The notes under the pieces are model-generated. The model was not told the DNA's origin and ran no database searches. It saw only the letters and a list, made by a program, of their open reading frames with translations. A program made the position numbers and the translations under genes. A DNA stretch of 64,000 nucleotides from Haemonchus contortus (lineage: Eukaryota; Nematoda; Chromadorea; Rhabditida; Trichostrongylidae): positions 15,011,095 through 15,075,094 of the forward strand of contig LS997566.1 of the NCBI GenBank assembly GCA_000469685.2, read 5' to 3'. Below, piece by piece: positions 25,501 to 37,012 of the stretch; position 1 is the stretch's first letter; every line of letters starts with the position of its first letter.

Positions 25501-28500
25501 GTGGGAAACGTCCTCTGAAAGACGCTGCCGATTGCTTCTATCGTGGAGGATTCTATAATTGGTTTGAAGGCGGTCCCACCAGCTCGTTCATGGATCAGGC
25601 TTCACCAGGCTATAACCCAATAGATGGCGAGAAGTGCATTTCAGCAGGAAGGTGTGAATGAAGTTTCTAGCAATTTTTTTGACAATTCTGAAAGATTCTT
25701 GATTAAGGTACTGTGCCCAATCAGCAGAAATCAGCTATTTCTATCCGTGTTCGAACGGCACGGATGGCGACTATTTTAAGGGATGCTACTTTGGCCGTGG
25801 AGCCATACAGGTATCGTGTTTTTCAGGTACTCACTATTCGATTGATATGAAAGGGCCATTTTTCTCTCAGAAAACTGTCTAAAAAGCCTGCTCATTCACT
25901 CAAGCTAATGGTTTTATTTCTACGATTGGGAACATTTGGGTTGCCTTCAACTCAAGCGTCACATGAAAGCAAATGTTCACTATTTTACAGATTTCTTACA
26001 ACTACAATTATGGACAGTTTATGGATTTTCTGAAGACGAGAAATATCAGCGCCAACTTACTCGAAGAACCGAACCTGGTGAGTAACAGTTTTGAAATTTC
26101 TTGATGCGAGGGTAAGTAGAAGCTTACAGATTATGACCAAAATGGATCCACCTTTGGCAATTCTTGCTTCGTTGTGGTTTTATATGACACCTCAACCGCC
26201 GAAACCAGCGATGCATGACATAGTTATGGGTGAGTATGAACTGATCTCCATGAAATAAAATCAAGTTATTACTTCGGTATGAATTTGGCAATTTGATTAC
26301 TTCCAAGTCTCCAAGGGAGTGCAACTAAATAACGTCGGTGTTTTTGAAAATCCTGAAAAAAAGTCACTCAGTCATTCTACAAAATAGGCAAGTGACCTAG
26401 ATATGGAAAGGAAAAAATGCTCCATGGGGTTCTAGGTCGGAGAGGAGATGAAGACGGAATGATACAGTTGAACAGATTAATGCAGACGTTCTTGTTGACA
26501 TAGTGCGGGACCAGGCTCCCTAAATTCCCAGACGTATCCAGGCTATGTGGAAGGGTGGCACACTAGATAGACTAGCAAACCTAGTTTCTTGGATTATCCG
26601 TGTTTTATTCATGATCGAACTCGATTTGGCCTCTTAACTTACCATTTTATGATGAAGATAGAGTTCCGAAATTTACTTTGATCACAATAGTTTCCTTACT
26701 CTCTAATTTTGTGCAGGAACGGATTTCTTGGCTAAAAAGTTTTTGAAAATAGCGGAGTTCTTCTGGAGGAAGCGGGTCTTGGTGGTGCAGGAGGTGAAGA
26801 GCAGAGTGCTCAGAGGGTGTCTATAGGTTTGCGTTAGGGTCTCACCTGAGACTTTGCTCCCCGCCTCTTAGTTTTGCTCAAAAATTGCCTCCTTTTTCAA
26901 AACTCTCATTCGTCTCAGGAACATGGAACAGTGGTTCGAAAAACGCTGCTGCTGGCTATACGGGGCCCATTTTCGGGCCGACCAGTCTCATCATCAATAA
27001 CGAATGCAACGGAGAGGATTTGCAAGAACCAGGAGGTAAGAAGTTTACCAAGAAATACAAGAATGTGGCAATGAACGTGATCGGGAGCGCTTTTGATTCA
27101 TTCCGAATAATAACACGATGGAATTCAATTGTTACAATGTATGAAGGCATAGTGTGTGGGGCGGTTTGACAGAAACCCGAGCTCTTCAGATTAATAGCTT
27201 GTGGAAATGCTGCGAAAACTCGGCCGATGAAGAGGCGTAGATGGGCGAAGAATAATTTGTTTATGTGCAGCACTCTCAATGTATTCTATGACTTCAAATT
27301 TTCAGCAAACCCCTGTAAGAAATTGGGGAGAATGTTTGAAGGGAACGTTTTACAAGCAAAAAGGGTGTGGTGCTCGTGATACATAAAAAGCGTTGTTCAA
27401 CGGGGACACTGCTAAACCGCTGATAGTGGGGTGGGAAGGGTAGAGAAATGTATGGGGAGGGGCACTAAAGACAGCCACCTAACGTTCTACATACATGGTG
27501 ATCCACATGGAGTGTGACGCAATAAACTAGCTATAAAATTATACAAATCAAACCAAATAGGAAACATTTACTTCTATGCAACCAACCATCACGAAATTGT
27601 AAACAATATATCGCATCTCGATTTAGAATGACCATCCTTCGCTTTGGAATGAGCATCGGACCTCTTTCGGAAGTTTCAAGAATGCGCGCAATCACTTTCA
27701 TCCCACGCTTCTACAAGAGAGCTTTTTCAGAAAGCCCAAAGACCGGTACCGGTCTTCGAAAGCCTAGGCTTTTTGCTCCAGAATCGTCCGTATAGTAAAA
27801 TCAACAGGACTGAGATCCGGAAATTTGAAGGTCAAACCTGCCTTGTCCAAAAAGGTGGAAACGTGCTTTATGATCTTCCTTGCACTGTGGGCTGGTGCGA
27901 ACTCCTGCTGAAAAGATCAGCTGAGGTTCATCGCATTCTTTCCCGCCCAAGGGGTCGCCGCATCCTCCAGCCCAGGAGCCCATAAGTCGATTTTTTTATT
28001 GTCCGTCACACTCCATGTGGGTCACCTTTTATTGAGATTGAGCTGTGAATCTGCTGATTTATAATTATATTAAATTCCTACTACAGTGGTTTCTTACGGC
28101 TCCCTAAAGGGCGGAATACTCTATCAAATCGCTTCCTATGAACAAGGAAAAAACTCCATAATTGAAGGCCCAGGAGAATCACGTCGAATAAAAGCTTTCA
28201 AATGGTTCTGTACATATTTCGGCGTGCCAGCAGGAGCAGATAAATTGCTCAGTTGTAAAGGTACGTACAATGGATTGAGCTATTTTCTGAAGTCCAGGAA
28301 ACCATACTTGACAAATATTCCTGACAAACTTCAGATATGCCAGTGAAACTGGATGAACTACGTTATAACTACAGTTATCAGCCAGATTGGGCAACTACGT
28401 GGATGGAGCGACCATGCAACTGTGCGCCGGCAGCGTACGGAGGTGAGAACGAAAAACTGCGAGAGAGATTCTGGCTAGGTGAAGAATAATATATAAAACA

Positions 28501-28671
28501 ACTCGAATTTCGTTGTTTTCAGGTTTGATACCGTACTTCGACGCTGCGTATTATCCTGAAGAATTTGTGGCAATGAACGAGAAAAATCGGCTGAGATGTG
28601 TGGCCAGCGTTTATGCAAATCCGTCCATGTACAGCCTAAACAACAATACCTCCCCCTGTCTCAATCACTGA
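22568..28671 (+). CDS. GH19 chitinase-like secreted protein, 12 exons
   Basis: Complete model of 459 aa. Exons: 22568-22595, 22780-22928, 22985-23104, 23765-23859, 25502-25651, 25708-25810, 25991-26077, 26130-26229, 26919-27035, 28087-28260, 28335-28442, 28523-28671. All introns are GT-AG and phases agree. The protein has a signal peptide (MILALLLCTAGAYG) and a GH19 catalytic domain from about residue 52. Landmarks: FFAHAVQETGEN (114-125, catalytic Glu121), AQSAEISYFYPC (184-195, probable second acid Glu188), YFGRGAIQISYNYNYG (208-223) and SLWFYMTPQPPKPAMHD (258-274). GH19 enzymes cleave beta-1,4 GlcNAc links in chitin with inversion. The usual HET is QET here, and a Gly-rich insert lies between the two acids. 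No chitin-binding domain is seen. In a nematode it may act on eggshell, pharynx lining or fungal chitin; that is inference. Confidence 0.93.
24500..25117. mobile_element. Outer GC-rich MITE in chitinase intron 4
   Basis: Terminal inverted repeats GGCTGCTTTCATAGTCCGCC (left) and GGCGGACTATGAAAGCGGCC (right) are followed inward by CCGGC runs and CTCCCCT/AGGGGAG tracts. A sister without the inner insert lies at 38684-38992. ATT flanks both ends and could be a short target duplication. It is a non-coding DNA transposon relic and makes a GC island in an AT-rich intron. Confidence 0.65.
24650..25016. mobile_element. Inner MITE with 8-bp target duplication
   Basis: The ends are GGGTAACGGAACTTCTCCCC and (reversed) GGGGTCCGGGAACTTCTCCCC. 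It is bordered exactly by TGTTTGCC at 24642-24649 and 25017-25024. An 8-bp duplication is typical of hAT-like transposons. Relatives occur at 4430-4590 and 35162-35546. It inserted into the outer MITE after that element was in place. Confidence 0.75.
27494..28029 (-). mobile_element. Internally deleted mariner in chitinase intron 9
   Basis: Inverted ends around CCACATGGAGTGTGACG (27501-27519 and, reversed, 28001-28020) are flanked by TA on both sides. The minus strand still reads a broken mariner transposase C-terminus in one frame, with stops: VDFTIRTILEQKA, then LKKL and VRCSFQSEGWSF, matching the usual 'D..W.ILE.KA' and 'QSEGGHFE' endings. The N-terminal half is missing. Confidence 0.6.
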
Positions 28672-28890
28672 CGACGGCAACGTTGGGGAACCTCTTTCAA
28701 TGAGTAAATGCCTTCCTCTTTGACAAATCGCTTACTGCTCAGAATTTCCTCAACATTCGTTCACCTTGATCAACACTTTTCTCAGTGGCTTATGTTTTTT
28801 TATCCGATTTTGGCTAAAACCTTCTCATAGAGATCGGAAAAACTCTCAATGGGAAAGTCCCGCCTGCTGCTATTCGATGCTGTGTATGTA

Positions 28891-28896
28891 AATAAA
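28891..28896 (+). terminator. Polyadenylation signal of the chitinase gene
   Basis: AATAAA, 219 bases after the TGA at 28669-28671. A second gene reads toward it from the other strand. Confidence 0.55.
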
Positions 28897-29933
28897 CGTC
28901 ACTTCTTGTGAAACTCAGATAAATAACTTCTTCGTTCAACGTTTGTATAATATGTGATTTTTAGAACACCCTGCTCTTGATAACTGACTGAGTCTGTAGA
29001 AAGTTGTTTTCTGTAAAAAGGAGTTTTTTAACAAATAACGTTTGAGCTCTTGAAGCTTTGAAATGACTTGACCATAAAATGATTAAGCCTTGATTAACAG
29101 ACTGAGCATCCTTTCATGCAATTCCTGCCAGCCGTGACTGTAGTCCACCTCAAATTATGTCTTTAAGTAACCTGTCCCATTCCCTACATACTCCAACATC
29201 GCACATGCTCCGATCATGGGTGAAGTTTAGTCTTGCTATGTACGATCATTAAAGCATTCTAGCGCCTATACTCCTAGCAAGTTTGACATTGTAAATGTAA
29301 GGGAACGTCTTTTACACACGCTGCCGCTGCTGAGGGAGAGTCCAGACGTGTGACCAACAATCAACCTTTCAATCCTACCGCCTACATCAAAATTATTGAG
29401 GTTACGAAGCAAAACACATAAATCGCAATTATCCCAACTGCTCCACTCATTAGATCAAGTAATGGAACAGCACACAGAGTGTAACTGATGAATTCTGGTG
29501 AACCGCATAATACGCAACGTCCTTCGCGCCGATAGTGAACGCTTCCAGACTACTCCACCTTTGCCATGATGGCTTCGTTTTCACACTGAGCTGTTAGGGT
29601 TAATGTACACGCCAGTTCGTATTACTAGTTCTACACATGAATTGCACATTCCTTATCACTTTGAAATGCTTCAACAACCGCAACATGCACCCGTCACACA
29701 AGTACACCCACTCCAATGATCGCTGACATGCATATCTTCTTTTTGATTCTTTATAACCCATTCATTATTTCTTACCCTCTTCAATCGCTGAAGAGTTTAA
29801 GTCCGTCTACAAGTCTTCAAAAAACTCCTTCCATCTTACCTAATGGAAAACCGTATGTTTACTGGAGGACTATGATTTCTACAGCTGATTAACATGTCAC
29901 TACTGTTGACGGCGATAATATGAAGGAACAAGC
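28897..29933. other. Intergenic stretch between convergent genes
   Basis: It lies between the chitinase poly(A) signal and the poly(A) signal of the minus-strand Kunitz/lustrin gene. No frame, repeat or RNA gene is recognisable. Confidence 0.5.
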
Positions 29934-29939
29934 TTTATT
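29934..29939 (-). terminator. Polyadenylation signal of the Kunitz/lustrin gene
   Basis: TTTATT on the + strand is AATAAA on the minus strand, 31 bases after the stop at 29973-29971. Confidence 0.6.
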
Positions 29940-29970
29940 GTGACGACTTTACAATATGAATGCACGATGG

Positions 29971-32535
29971 CTACTGACAGCAGTAGGCGTAGAATGCTCC
30001 ACGACGACATTCGGTTCCCTTCGGGCAGAACTGATGCTGGCAAGACTTCCCAAGCAGGATCAACTGAATCTTTTACTTTATCCACTTATAGTGGCTTAAA
30101 GATGGATCTCAAATGTGTTGATATTTCCAGTTACTTTGATAGAAATATCGTAAGCCACCTTCCCATTAACTGATGGAAGTTTTCTCAGTAAAGGATCTTC
30201 AGCATTCTGGCGGCGAGGTAGAGGATAAATCGAAAGTTGACCGCAATTCAAAGGGCAGCAGTACTTCAGCAATAACGCACGCGGTTCAAGAGACAGACTT
30301 CCTGTTTCTGCTGTTTTAGGTCGATTTTTACCTTTTTTACTTATGGGCATATCCATGCATGAGCAGAGACTTGGATTACTCCAAACGCGATTCGGGGTCG
30401 TTTCTAACGGACGAGCCTCTTGTCATCCCTGGGTATGCCCAGAGTCCACCCAGTACCCACGTCAGAGCCAAGGAAGCTACTCGTAAGTACCCGTTGCCGA
30501 AAACAACAAAACGAGCGGGCCTGAATTCCTCTAAACCTGAGAGAGCCTCACCTCAGTAGTGCTGGGTAGGACCGCGCAGGAGAATCTCAAAAACTTAACA
30601 GACTGCCTAAAAGAAGCATAAATGTCGATTCGGTGGCTATTTCTTATCACCCTGCCACTAAGAACCTACGACTCCATCGGGCCTTTCATGGCAGTCTTTC
30701 ATTGCAAGATCCCGTCGCACGACTCCATCACATGTCACATCTTCACCAAAAACTCAGTGCGCTAGTGCTAAGTGTAACACCGCGAAAAAATCAGACACAC
30801 TCACTTCTCTGCAGCACCTATGAGCCCTTATCATATGTTGGTAGCCTTTGGTAGCAAAATCCCATCGCACTTCATATCGAACACAAAAGTACCAAGGTTC
30901 CACCATTAACAAAGGTGGCGGCTACGGTACCCTTCCTTCCCATTGCTCTTTATCGACTCTTGCCATGTAATGTCAGTCCTTGTCATCAACCATCTCTACA
31001 CCTAATGCCGTCTACAAGAATGCCTACATATCTTACGTTATCAACCCGAATTCGAGAGCGTGACGAACTCAGCGATCTCGTATTCTGTGCTTCCCATAAA
31101 ACGCTGTCGGTTGTTACCAGCCCGTACCACCAGACATCAACGGTCTTTTACACCTCATATCACCAACAGCGTTGTCAAGATTCTGCTGTTGACGGAAAGG
31201 AGATAATTAACTGTGCGACTTTCAATTCCTAGGGCTCCTTGTCAGCCCCTACCAGTTTACCTGCTACTAATCATTTACAAAAACTTTACAGCCCACATCA
31301 CCTAAAGAAGTGTCAGAGTCTACATCAACACGAAAAGCGTGACGTACGCTCTTACTCTCGCTCCCAACATAAGGCTCCATATAGATTCCTATCAATTGCT
31401 ACCACTACCAATAGCGCTCCCATTCTGCTGCTTTGACCTTCTTCCAGATTTGAACGCTTTAGGTCCGTGGGAATGAATTATGAATTTCAGCAAAACGCAT
31501 ACCGATACATACATACACTAGCACGTACACATATACAACCCATTAAACACACCTGACAAATAATATGAAGCATGATAGTAGGCTTCGATGCAGAAAAAAA
31601 ACTCACTTTGAACCCACCATGATCCTCCTTTACGACTTTTCTGCCACCGCAGTCCGGATGAATATTCTTGTTATAGTTTTCTGAAAAAAATCCCGCACTT
31701 CACTTAAAGGGACATAGGTCCTATTTACTGCATTGCTACTTACCTAGGTCTTTGTTATCGCAACAGATGCCTACTTGCCATCCGACTTGGCAGCTTGAAC
31801 CTTTTGGACACTCATTGTTTTTCTTAAAGCAACTAGCAGTACCATCGGGTCTACGAACTGGAGGCGAATTCGCTGGGCATTTCAAATGATCCACTTAATA
31901 TAAATGGTAATTGACATCACTTCATAAAAACATCGCACTTTTTTGAAAAAGTCGAAGTTCTGCTCACTTGGTATACACCTGTGTCTGCAGCCTGACTGGG
32001 AATAGAAATTGTTCGCATTTCCACCACATCCTGTGTACTTGAATGGTAAACAAGTCATTGTTTCCGCGTCGAAATGATACTAAAAAGGGGAACTGCAAAA
32101 ACTCAGTGTGAAAATTAAATAAGATCATGAAAGGGAAGGTGTTGCATAGTTATATCGCCGAAACAACCCCTATATGCCTCATTCGACTGCGTCAAACAAA
32201 AAAAAAAATCCAGCAAATTCCTTAACGGCATCTCCTAAGCATCTTTACAACTGCTGAGAGGAGAAACTGCCGAAGAACTCATCATTCCCTTATTTTTAGA
32301 CGAGTTTGAAATGGGTCTGACGCTAGACTTTGTGAAGATGTGAAGCAAACTTGAACGGAGCATCAACATACGCGGTGCAGCTTGTGATCACTGCCTAACT
32401 TTCTCATTATGAATTACCTCAATCATGGATGTTGAAAGAAACGATTTTGTTTACTCACTCTAATAGTTGCATCTCGATCACAAGGTATGTCGCCCAAGTC
32501 AACACTGTAGTTGCAAGGATTCCTTGGTGCCAACC
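29971..32535 (-). CDS. Kunitz and lustrin-type Cys-rich secreted protein (3' part of gene)
   Basis: Exons in transcript order: 32535-32459, 32079-31968, 31893-31744, 30310-30159 (least certain), 30063-29971. Phases agree at every joint. The first two make one Kunitz domain: NPC, IPC, then MTC, PFKYTGC, GGNANNFYSQSGC, RHRC; the last three spacings equal those of BPTI. The residue after the second Cys (P1) is Asp, so trypsin inhibition is doubtful. The third exon is a lustrin-type domain, C-x15-C-x6-C-x5-C-x8-CC. The last exon (SCQHQFCPKGTEC..YCCQ) repeats its second half, C-x4-C-x5-C-x8-CC. Such proteins are secreted, often into cuticle or matrix. The start lies further upstream and was not found; 36878-37012 may be an earlier exon. 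Confidence 0.72.
30605..31586 (-). mobile_element. Decayed Helitron inside a Kunitz/lustrin gene intron
   Basis: On the minus strand a start like GCCTACTATCATGC (about 31586) is followed by sparse CA/TA repeats, the unit 'aaattcataattcattcccacgg' and 'caggatgggagcgc'-type sequence. The body is built of GATAGG(A/G)A phrases as in the copies at 9.75 and 35.87 kb. No CTRRT end is visible, so borders are approximate. Confidence 0.4.
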
Positions 32536-34079
32536 CTGAACCCTCCTTTATTCAGGAAACAGTTATTATTCTTTCAACATCATGAGTACGATGTTGAAAT
32601 GCAACAATTAGCACTCGAAGACGAGGATCAAGTGATTCATCAATTTTGAAATGTCATTTAACCTACTATCGCCATGACTTCTGTACCGCCGTAACCGCAC
32701 GTAACGTTCTTCTGGCCACCCGTTTCTCGCTGTAATCGATGTGTAATATTCATTACTTTTTACTCACAATTAGGACACCAATTTTTAATACTTCATGAAA
32801 GCAGAGTTGAACTGCAAAACAGCCCCTATTGAGGATGATGAATTCGTCTTAGGCTTTGAATTTTTGTACCGATTTTTTTGTTTGGCATGTGACTTTTGTC
32901 CCTTTCTACCCATTGTGTTGCAACCAGAGAGCTCCACATTTCGTTTTTTTTTGTAGGAAAAGGAGGATTGTCTGGATACTGTTGGGATTGCTCGTGTGTA
33001 TTCGTTGTTTGGCAGGAGCTTTCTTTATCTCATTTCAGCTACATGCCTGCCCAATCCTATAGCGAGCAAATTTGGAAGGATACAAACGGCAGAATGGGAG
33101 CGGTGATGGAAGGTGCCAAAAAATCATAACAACCGATGATCGGAAAGAAGCCTTAGAAGGCAAGAACTATACGATCCATTGTGCATTCGTGTTACCAGTG
33201 GATTCATGTCACTTTGGTAGGTGATGGGGAGTAAGGAGACCGTATGAGGTTGGCGATGGGAATGATAGTAACTGATAAGGAGTGATGGGAGGCCTCAGAA
33301 AGCAAGATCCACTGAACGGTTACGATTTTTGCATCATTCTTGCAGCCATAACATTTTTTCTGGTGATGTGGGATGTTGCGAAGTTGTGGATGGTTGACGG
33401 CAGGAAATGATAGCAACTGATAGTAAAAATTGCTCATCAAAAATGCGAATGAATGAAAACGGTCAGTAGTGTTTGATGATGCCTGATGCCAACACAGAAA
33501 CGAAAATTCAGTACGGGCCCTCGGCGCTTACAGTAACCCTCTGGCTTGCCCAACGCTAACCACCGTTTCCTTGCACAAGGTCCCTTTTCGTCGCGTCGTA
33601 TATGTGACGGGTGAAAATTTGAGTACTAACACGTGCCGGATTACTGTAAGAGCCAAGTGCGTACTGAATTTTCGTTTCTGTGATGCCAACTAGTGTTAAT
33701 GTTAAAGTTTTCCCACCGTACCTATTCTCTTTTCTGAAAATTTGATTGTTCTGTGGTTGAAGGCTCTGAACAAGGCCATCTTGCGACAAAAAGTAGGAAG
33801 CTATGCTTCTAGGCAATAACGTCACGAAATGATCAGTATTGGTTAGCGTCTAATGTATGCAATACCAGTAATCTTCGTATTTCATAACACTTTACTCACC
33901 GCGCCCACGTGACATTCGCACTTTTCATGGCGTATATCTGAGTTTTTTTTGGACTGACAACACAAAATAAAACAAAGTGACATACAAACAAACTCACCCT
34001 CTCTATATAAGGTTAGCCTTACACCGTGAATTTAAACTCGAGACAGCCAATCTACGAGGGTCGGTTCTGTTCATTAAGG
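32536..34079. other. Probable intron or upstream sequence, no recognisable exon
   Basis: An exon ending in phase 1 must lie upstream of 32535, but I could not identify it here. Fragments such as 'gataggaagtgataagg'-like phrases (33215-33430) look like Helitron debris. No domain is seen. Confidence 0.4.
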
Positions 34080-34275
34080 AGGTACTAAGAATACCTGGAT
34101 TTGCATGATGATCAAGTTGGTCTCAAAGATATTGTGGGGGTGGAGGTGTTTGATCGGGTAACTTCATAAATTGATTCCATCCTTTCAGACTCCGACGAAG
34201 GTGATTTCTACGAAACGTTAGCCATTAAGTATTGTAACCTCGTGTGGAGTTGTACAAATAAAGTCATTTCGAAAT
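34080..34275 (+). mobile_element. 3' tail relic of a Penelope-like element
   Basis: It matches the tail of the PLE at 56.7-58.25 kb: 'atcctttcagactccgacgaagg' against 'atcctttcaggctctgaagaagg', and 'aacctcgtg' after the ribozyme in both. No protein part remains. Confidence 0.55.
34181..34232 (+). ncRNA. Degenerate hammerhead ribozyme
   Basis: CCGACGA (34192-34198) replaces the essential CTGANGA, the stem II arms GGTG/CTAC pair imperfectly, and GAAACGTT (34212-34219) keeps the core and the ACGT helix III. The T-to-C change in the core predicts loss of activity. Confidence 0.5.
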
Positions 34276-35161
34276 TGCACCTGTTCCACCATGCCGTACT
34301 TTGCATTACCCTATCACTACTGCCCCCTAACTTCGGCGGTGTACCAAAGCTCTCTTGCTGGTACATAAACCGTCAATCTCTGCTATAAACTCCTCGATGA
34401 AAAATTTCGACAAGAAAGAGTATACGAGATTGTCAAATTAAGGAAATAGATGCAGGTTACGTTGTTATACTGTCCACCCATAACTCACTGCCTTTATTTT
34501 CAAACTTGATTCAATTCGATAATGCTCTAAGACCTAACTTGAACGTATATAATCACAAACCTCTTTCAGGAAGACAACTGAGACTGCTGAATACGAAATC
34601 CTTGTTCCATGCGTCCCGCGCTGTCCACCTGAATGTTCGATTTTGAAATTAGTTTCAGAAGGTCAGCATGATAGGACAGCCTGAAATGAGTTTTATGAAA
34701 CTCAAGTGAGAAACTGATCTGAAATGGAAGTCAACCATGAAAACCCCATGTAAATGAGTTCAATACATGAAGACGTGACGCAATTTACGGTCATGATGGA
34801 GTTAATCGACGAGAAAATGAGCTACATCTAGATTCGAAACCGCATCAGTTTTAAAGGATCTTATTGTACACTTTGAATTTGAGCCACCTCAACCGATAAG
34901 TCGTTTCAGCGAAGATCGTAGCGGTTATGTTCACCTGTCATTTGGGGAAGCTCGTTACAAGAGGCGAAGTCTCGAGTTGATTATCGATGCTAATTAATGA
35001 CCAAATCTTCTTGAGGAGCTTTTCCAATTCGAAGTATTTCTACTATCCCAGCAGAATATTCCTGTGTTCCACTGCCTCTTTTGAGGGATCTCCTCGAAGC
35101 AATGGGAAAGCGTAGGGCAGATTCTTATGTCCAAGTTCAGTCTGACATCTTTCGAACATTA
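34276..35161. other. No recognisable gene
   Basis: Short frames only. A minus-strand frame near 34600-34680 ends at a possible donor but shows no domain. Probably intronic to the minus-strand gene. Confidence 0.35.
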
Positions 35162-35546
35162 GACTTCCGGAATCTTTCCCCCGAAAGCGGCGTCGCGCAC
35201 GTCGCACCCCTCGCGTATCGCAGGATTGGGATGCAAGATTGTAGCGCGCAATTTGTGAGGTAGGGAATCCCTTAATCATTCAAATTGACTGGCCGCTCTC
35301 TTCAATTCCGATGCGATTTGATCGTCGATAATGTAGGAGGAGTCATTCCAAACAATCAAGTCTAACAAACATAAAAAAGAAAAAGCAACAGAAAAAACGA
35401 GCAAATTTAATAAAAAGAAAGGCAATCGACGAAAATTATTGCGCCTTATCGATTGGCGGGGAGGCGGGGTGAGTACGGTAATTGCAGCGACATTTGCCGC
35501 ATGCCGCAAGGAAGAATGCCGCAATAGTGGAGAAGTTCCGTTACCC
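35162..35546. mobile_element. MITE, reversed relative of the 24650-25016 element
   Basis: The right end GGAGAAGTTCCGTTACCC and the left end CCGGAATCTTTCCCCC pair imperfectly. Internal blocks match the intron-4 copy in reverse (GCGCGCAATTTGTGAGGTA; GCGACATTTGCCGCATGCCG; GCAAGGAAGAATGCCGCAAT). No clear 8-bp duplication remains. Confidence 0.6.
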
Positions 35547-35869
35547 GAGATCTTCAGGGTCCTTGCCTATCAATGCGATAACCCTCGGAAAAAGAAATGG
35601 GATAGAAAGTAACATCAAGATTGGATCTCGGCGACTCTTTCATCAAGTCTTGTTCAGGAGGGCTGTTAGGTACACCTAACTGAGGCGATACAGCGTACCC
35701 CTACAACCGTTTGATACATGCGTCCAAAATGGTGGGGTAGGCAGATGATTGCAATAATTACGGCTTTTGATCGTGTGAAACAATTTGCAGAACTTATTTC
35801 GTATAAAGAACCATTAAGGTTTGACTGATAGGCAACCAAAGAATTGTGCAGTGCTCACTAATGTTCTGG

Positions 35870-36765
35870 ACTGATAATAACACCATTATCAGATGTCGTT
35901 ATCTTTGAGCCTCCTTTCCTCCATGGGTACATCATTAGTTGAGAAACCCAAATTATTGGCGGTCGGATGAGCTTTGTCGTAAATGATATCAAAATATAAA
36001 GTACCCTTGATCTTCCACCGAGTTAGAACCTTGCTGGGAGCGGTCGTAATCTATGTAATAGTCGTAATCATAAATACATCGCAAATACCACAGGAGGTAA
36101 ATTCAGTTCGAAAGTGGTCTTATCAGTTGTTATCAGCTGTTATCAGTTCCCATCATCGGTCGTCTACGATCCCACTATAGTTTACATCACATGCCAAACT
36201 GTCAAAGCTCCACTATTAATGCCATTATTATAGTGGCCCTACGCTTTCGAGGATATCATGAGCCCTTGTCAGTTTTATCAGCTCCTGGTCTGGTACCAAC
36301 CGTTCTAGATCCTGTCACCGAGTACCTACGATCCTGTGACATCTTACATAACCTATTGAAATACCAAGATTCCACTATTAAAGGGAAGCGCGTCACAGAC
36401 CTACAGACCCTAGCCTTCTATGGTTTCTTATCAGTCCCTATCAGTTGTTAACAATCCCTGTCACCAATCACTAACGGTCCCCTCATATGCTACACCACCT
36501 GCCAAAGTGCCAAGGCTTCACCGCTAATACGAAGGGAGTTACGGATACGCAGGCTTTTGCCGTTTAAGGCTCCTTATCAGTTTATATCGATAGTTGTCAC
36601 TTACTACCACGTGCCATCGCTGTTCTCATCGTGTCTCCTATCTCCCTTTCAAATTTGAATGCTTTAGCTACAATGGGACAGGAGTTATGAATTTCCGGTC
36701 GGACAAACACACACACACACACAAAAACACCAACAGACACACGCTAGCCGATTATATAAGTAGGA
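35870..36765 (-). mobile_element. Non-autonomous Helitron, sister of 9750-11081
   Basis: The start on the minus strand at 36765 is TCCTACTTATATAATCGGC, preceded by A. A short CA tract of about seven units follows where the sister has about 185. The body agrees over most of its length with 9780-10560. The 3' hairpin and CTRRT are not visible, so the left border is approximate. Confidence 0.55.
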
Positions 36766-36877
36766 TATCCCCAATAGAATCTTATAATTTCTCAGTGTTT
36801 GTTAAGCTGGACGATAATCTCTGGTGAACTTACAAATAATTACTTTGAACAAAGAAACTGATGCTCTCTGAACTCAC

Positions 36878-37012
36878 ATTCCATTTTCACAATTAGCATA
36901 TAATGTGCCTCTTCGTCCAACTGTCATTGCATGTCCATGTTCGCTCTCCATTCTTACATCAGCTGAAGATTCACATTCGACTTCGGCATGTAGACATCTA
37001 GCGGCGGTATAT
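36878..37012 (-). CDS. Candidate internal exon of a secreted Cys-containing protein
   Basis: A 135-bp minus-strand open stretch is bounded by TTTAG at 37017-37013 and by donor GTGAGT from 36877. It reads YTAARCLHAEVECESSADV, then RMESEHGHAM and TVGRRGTLYANCENG. I do not recognise the family. Same strand and similar style suggest it belongs upstream in the Kunitz/lustrin gene, but the phases (ends with two bases; the next known exon needs one) require at least one missing exon. Confidence 0.45.
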
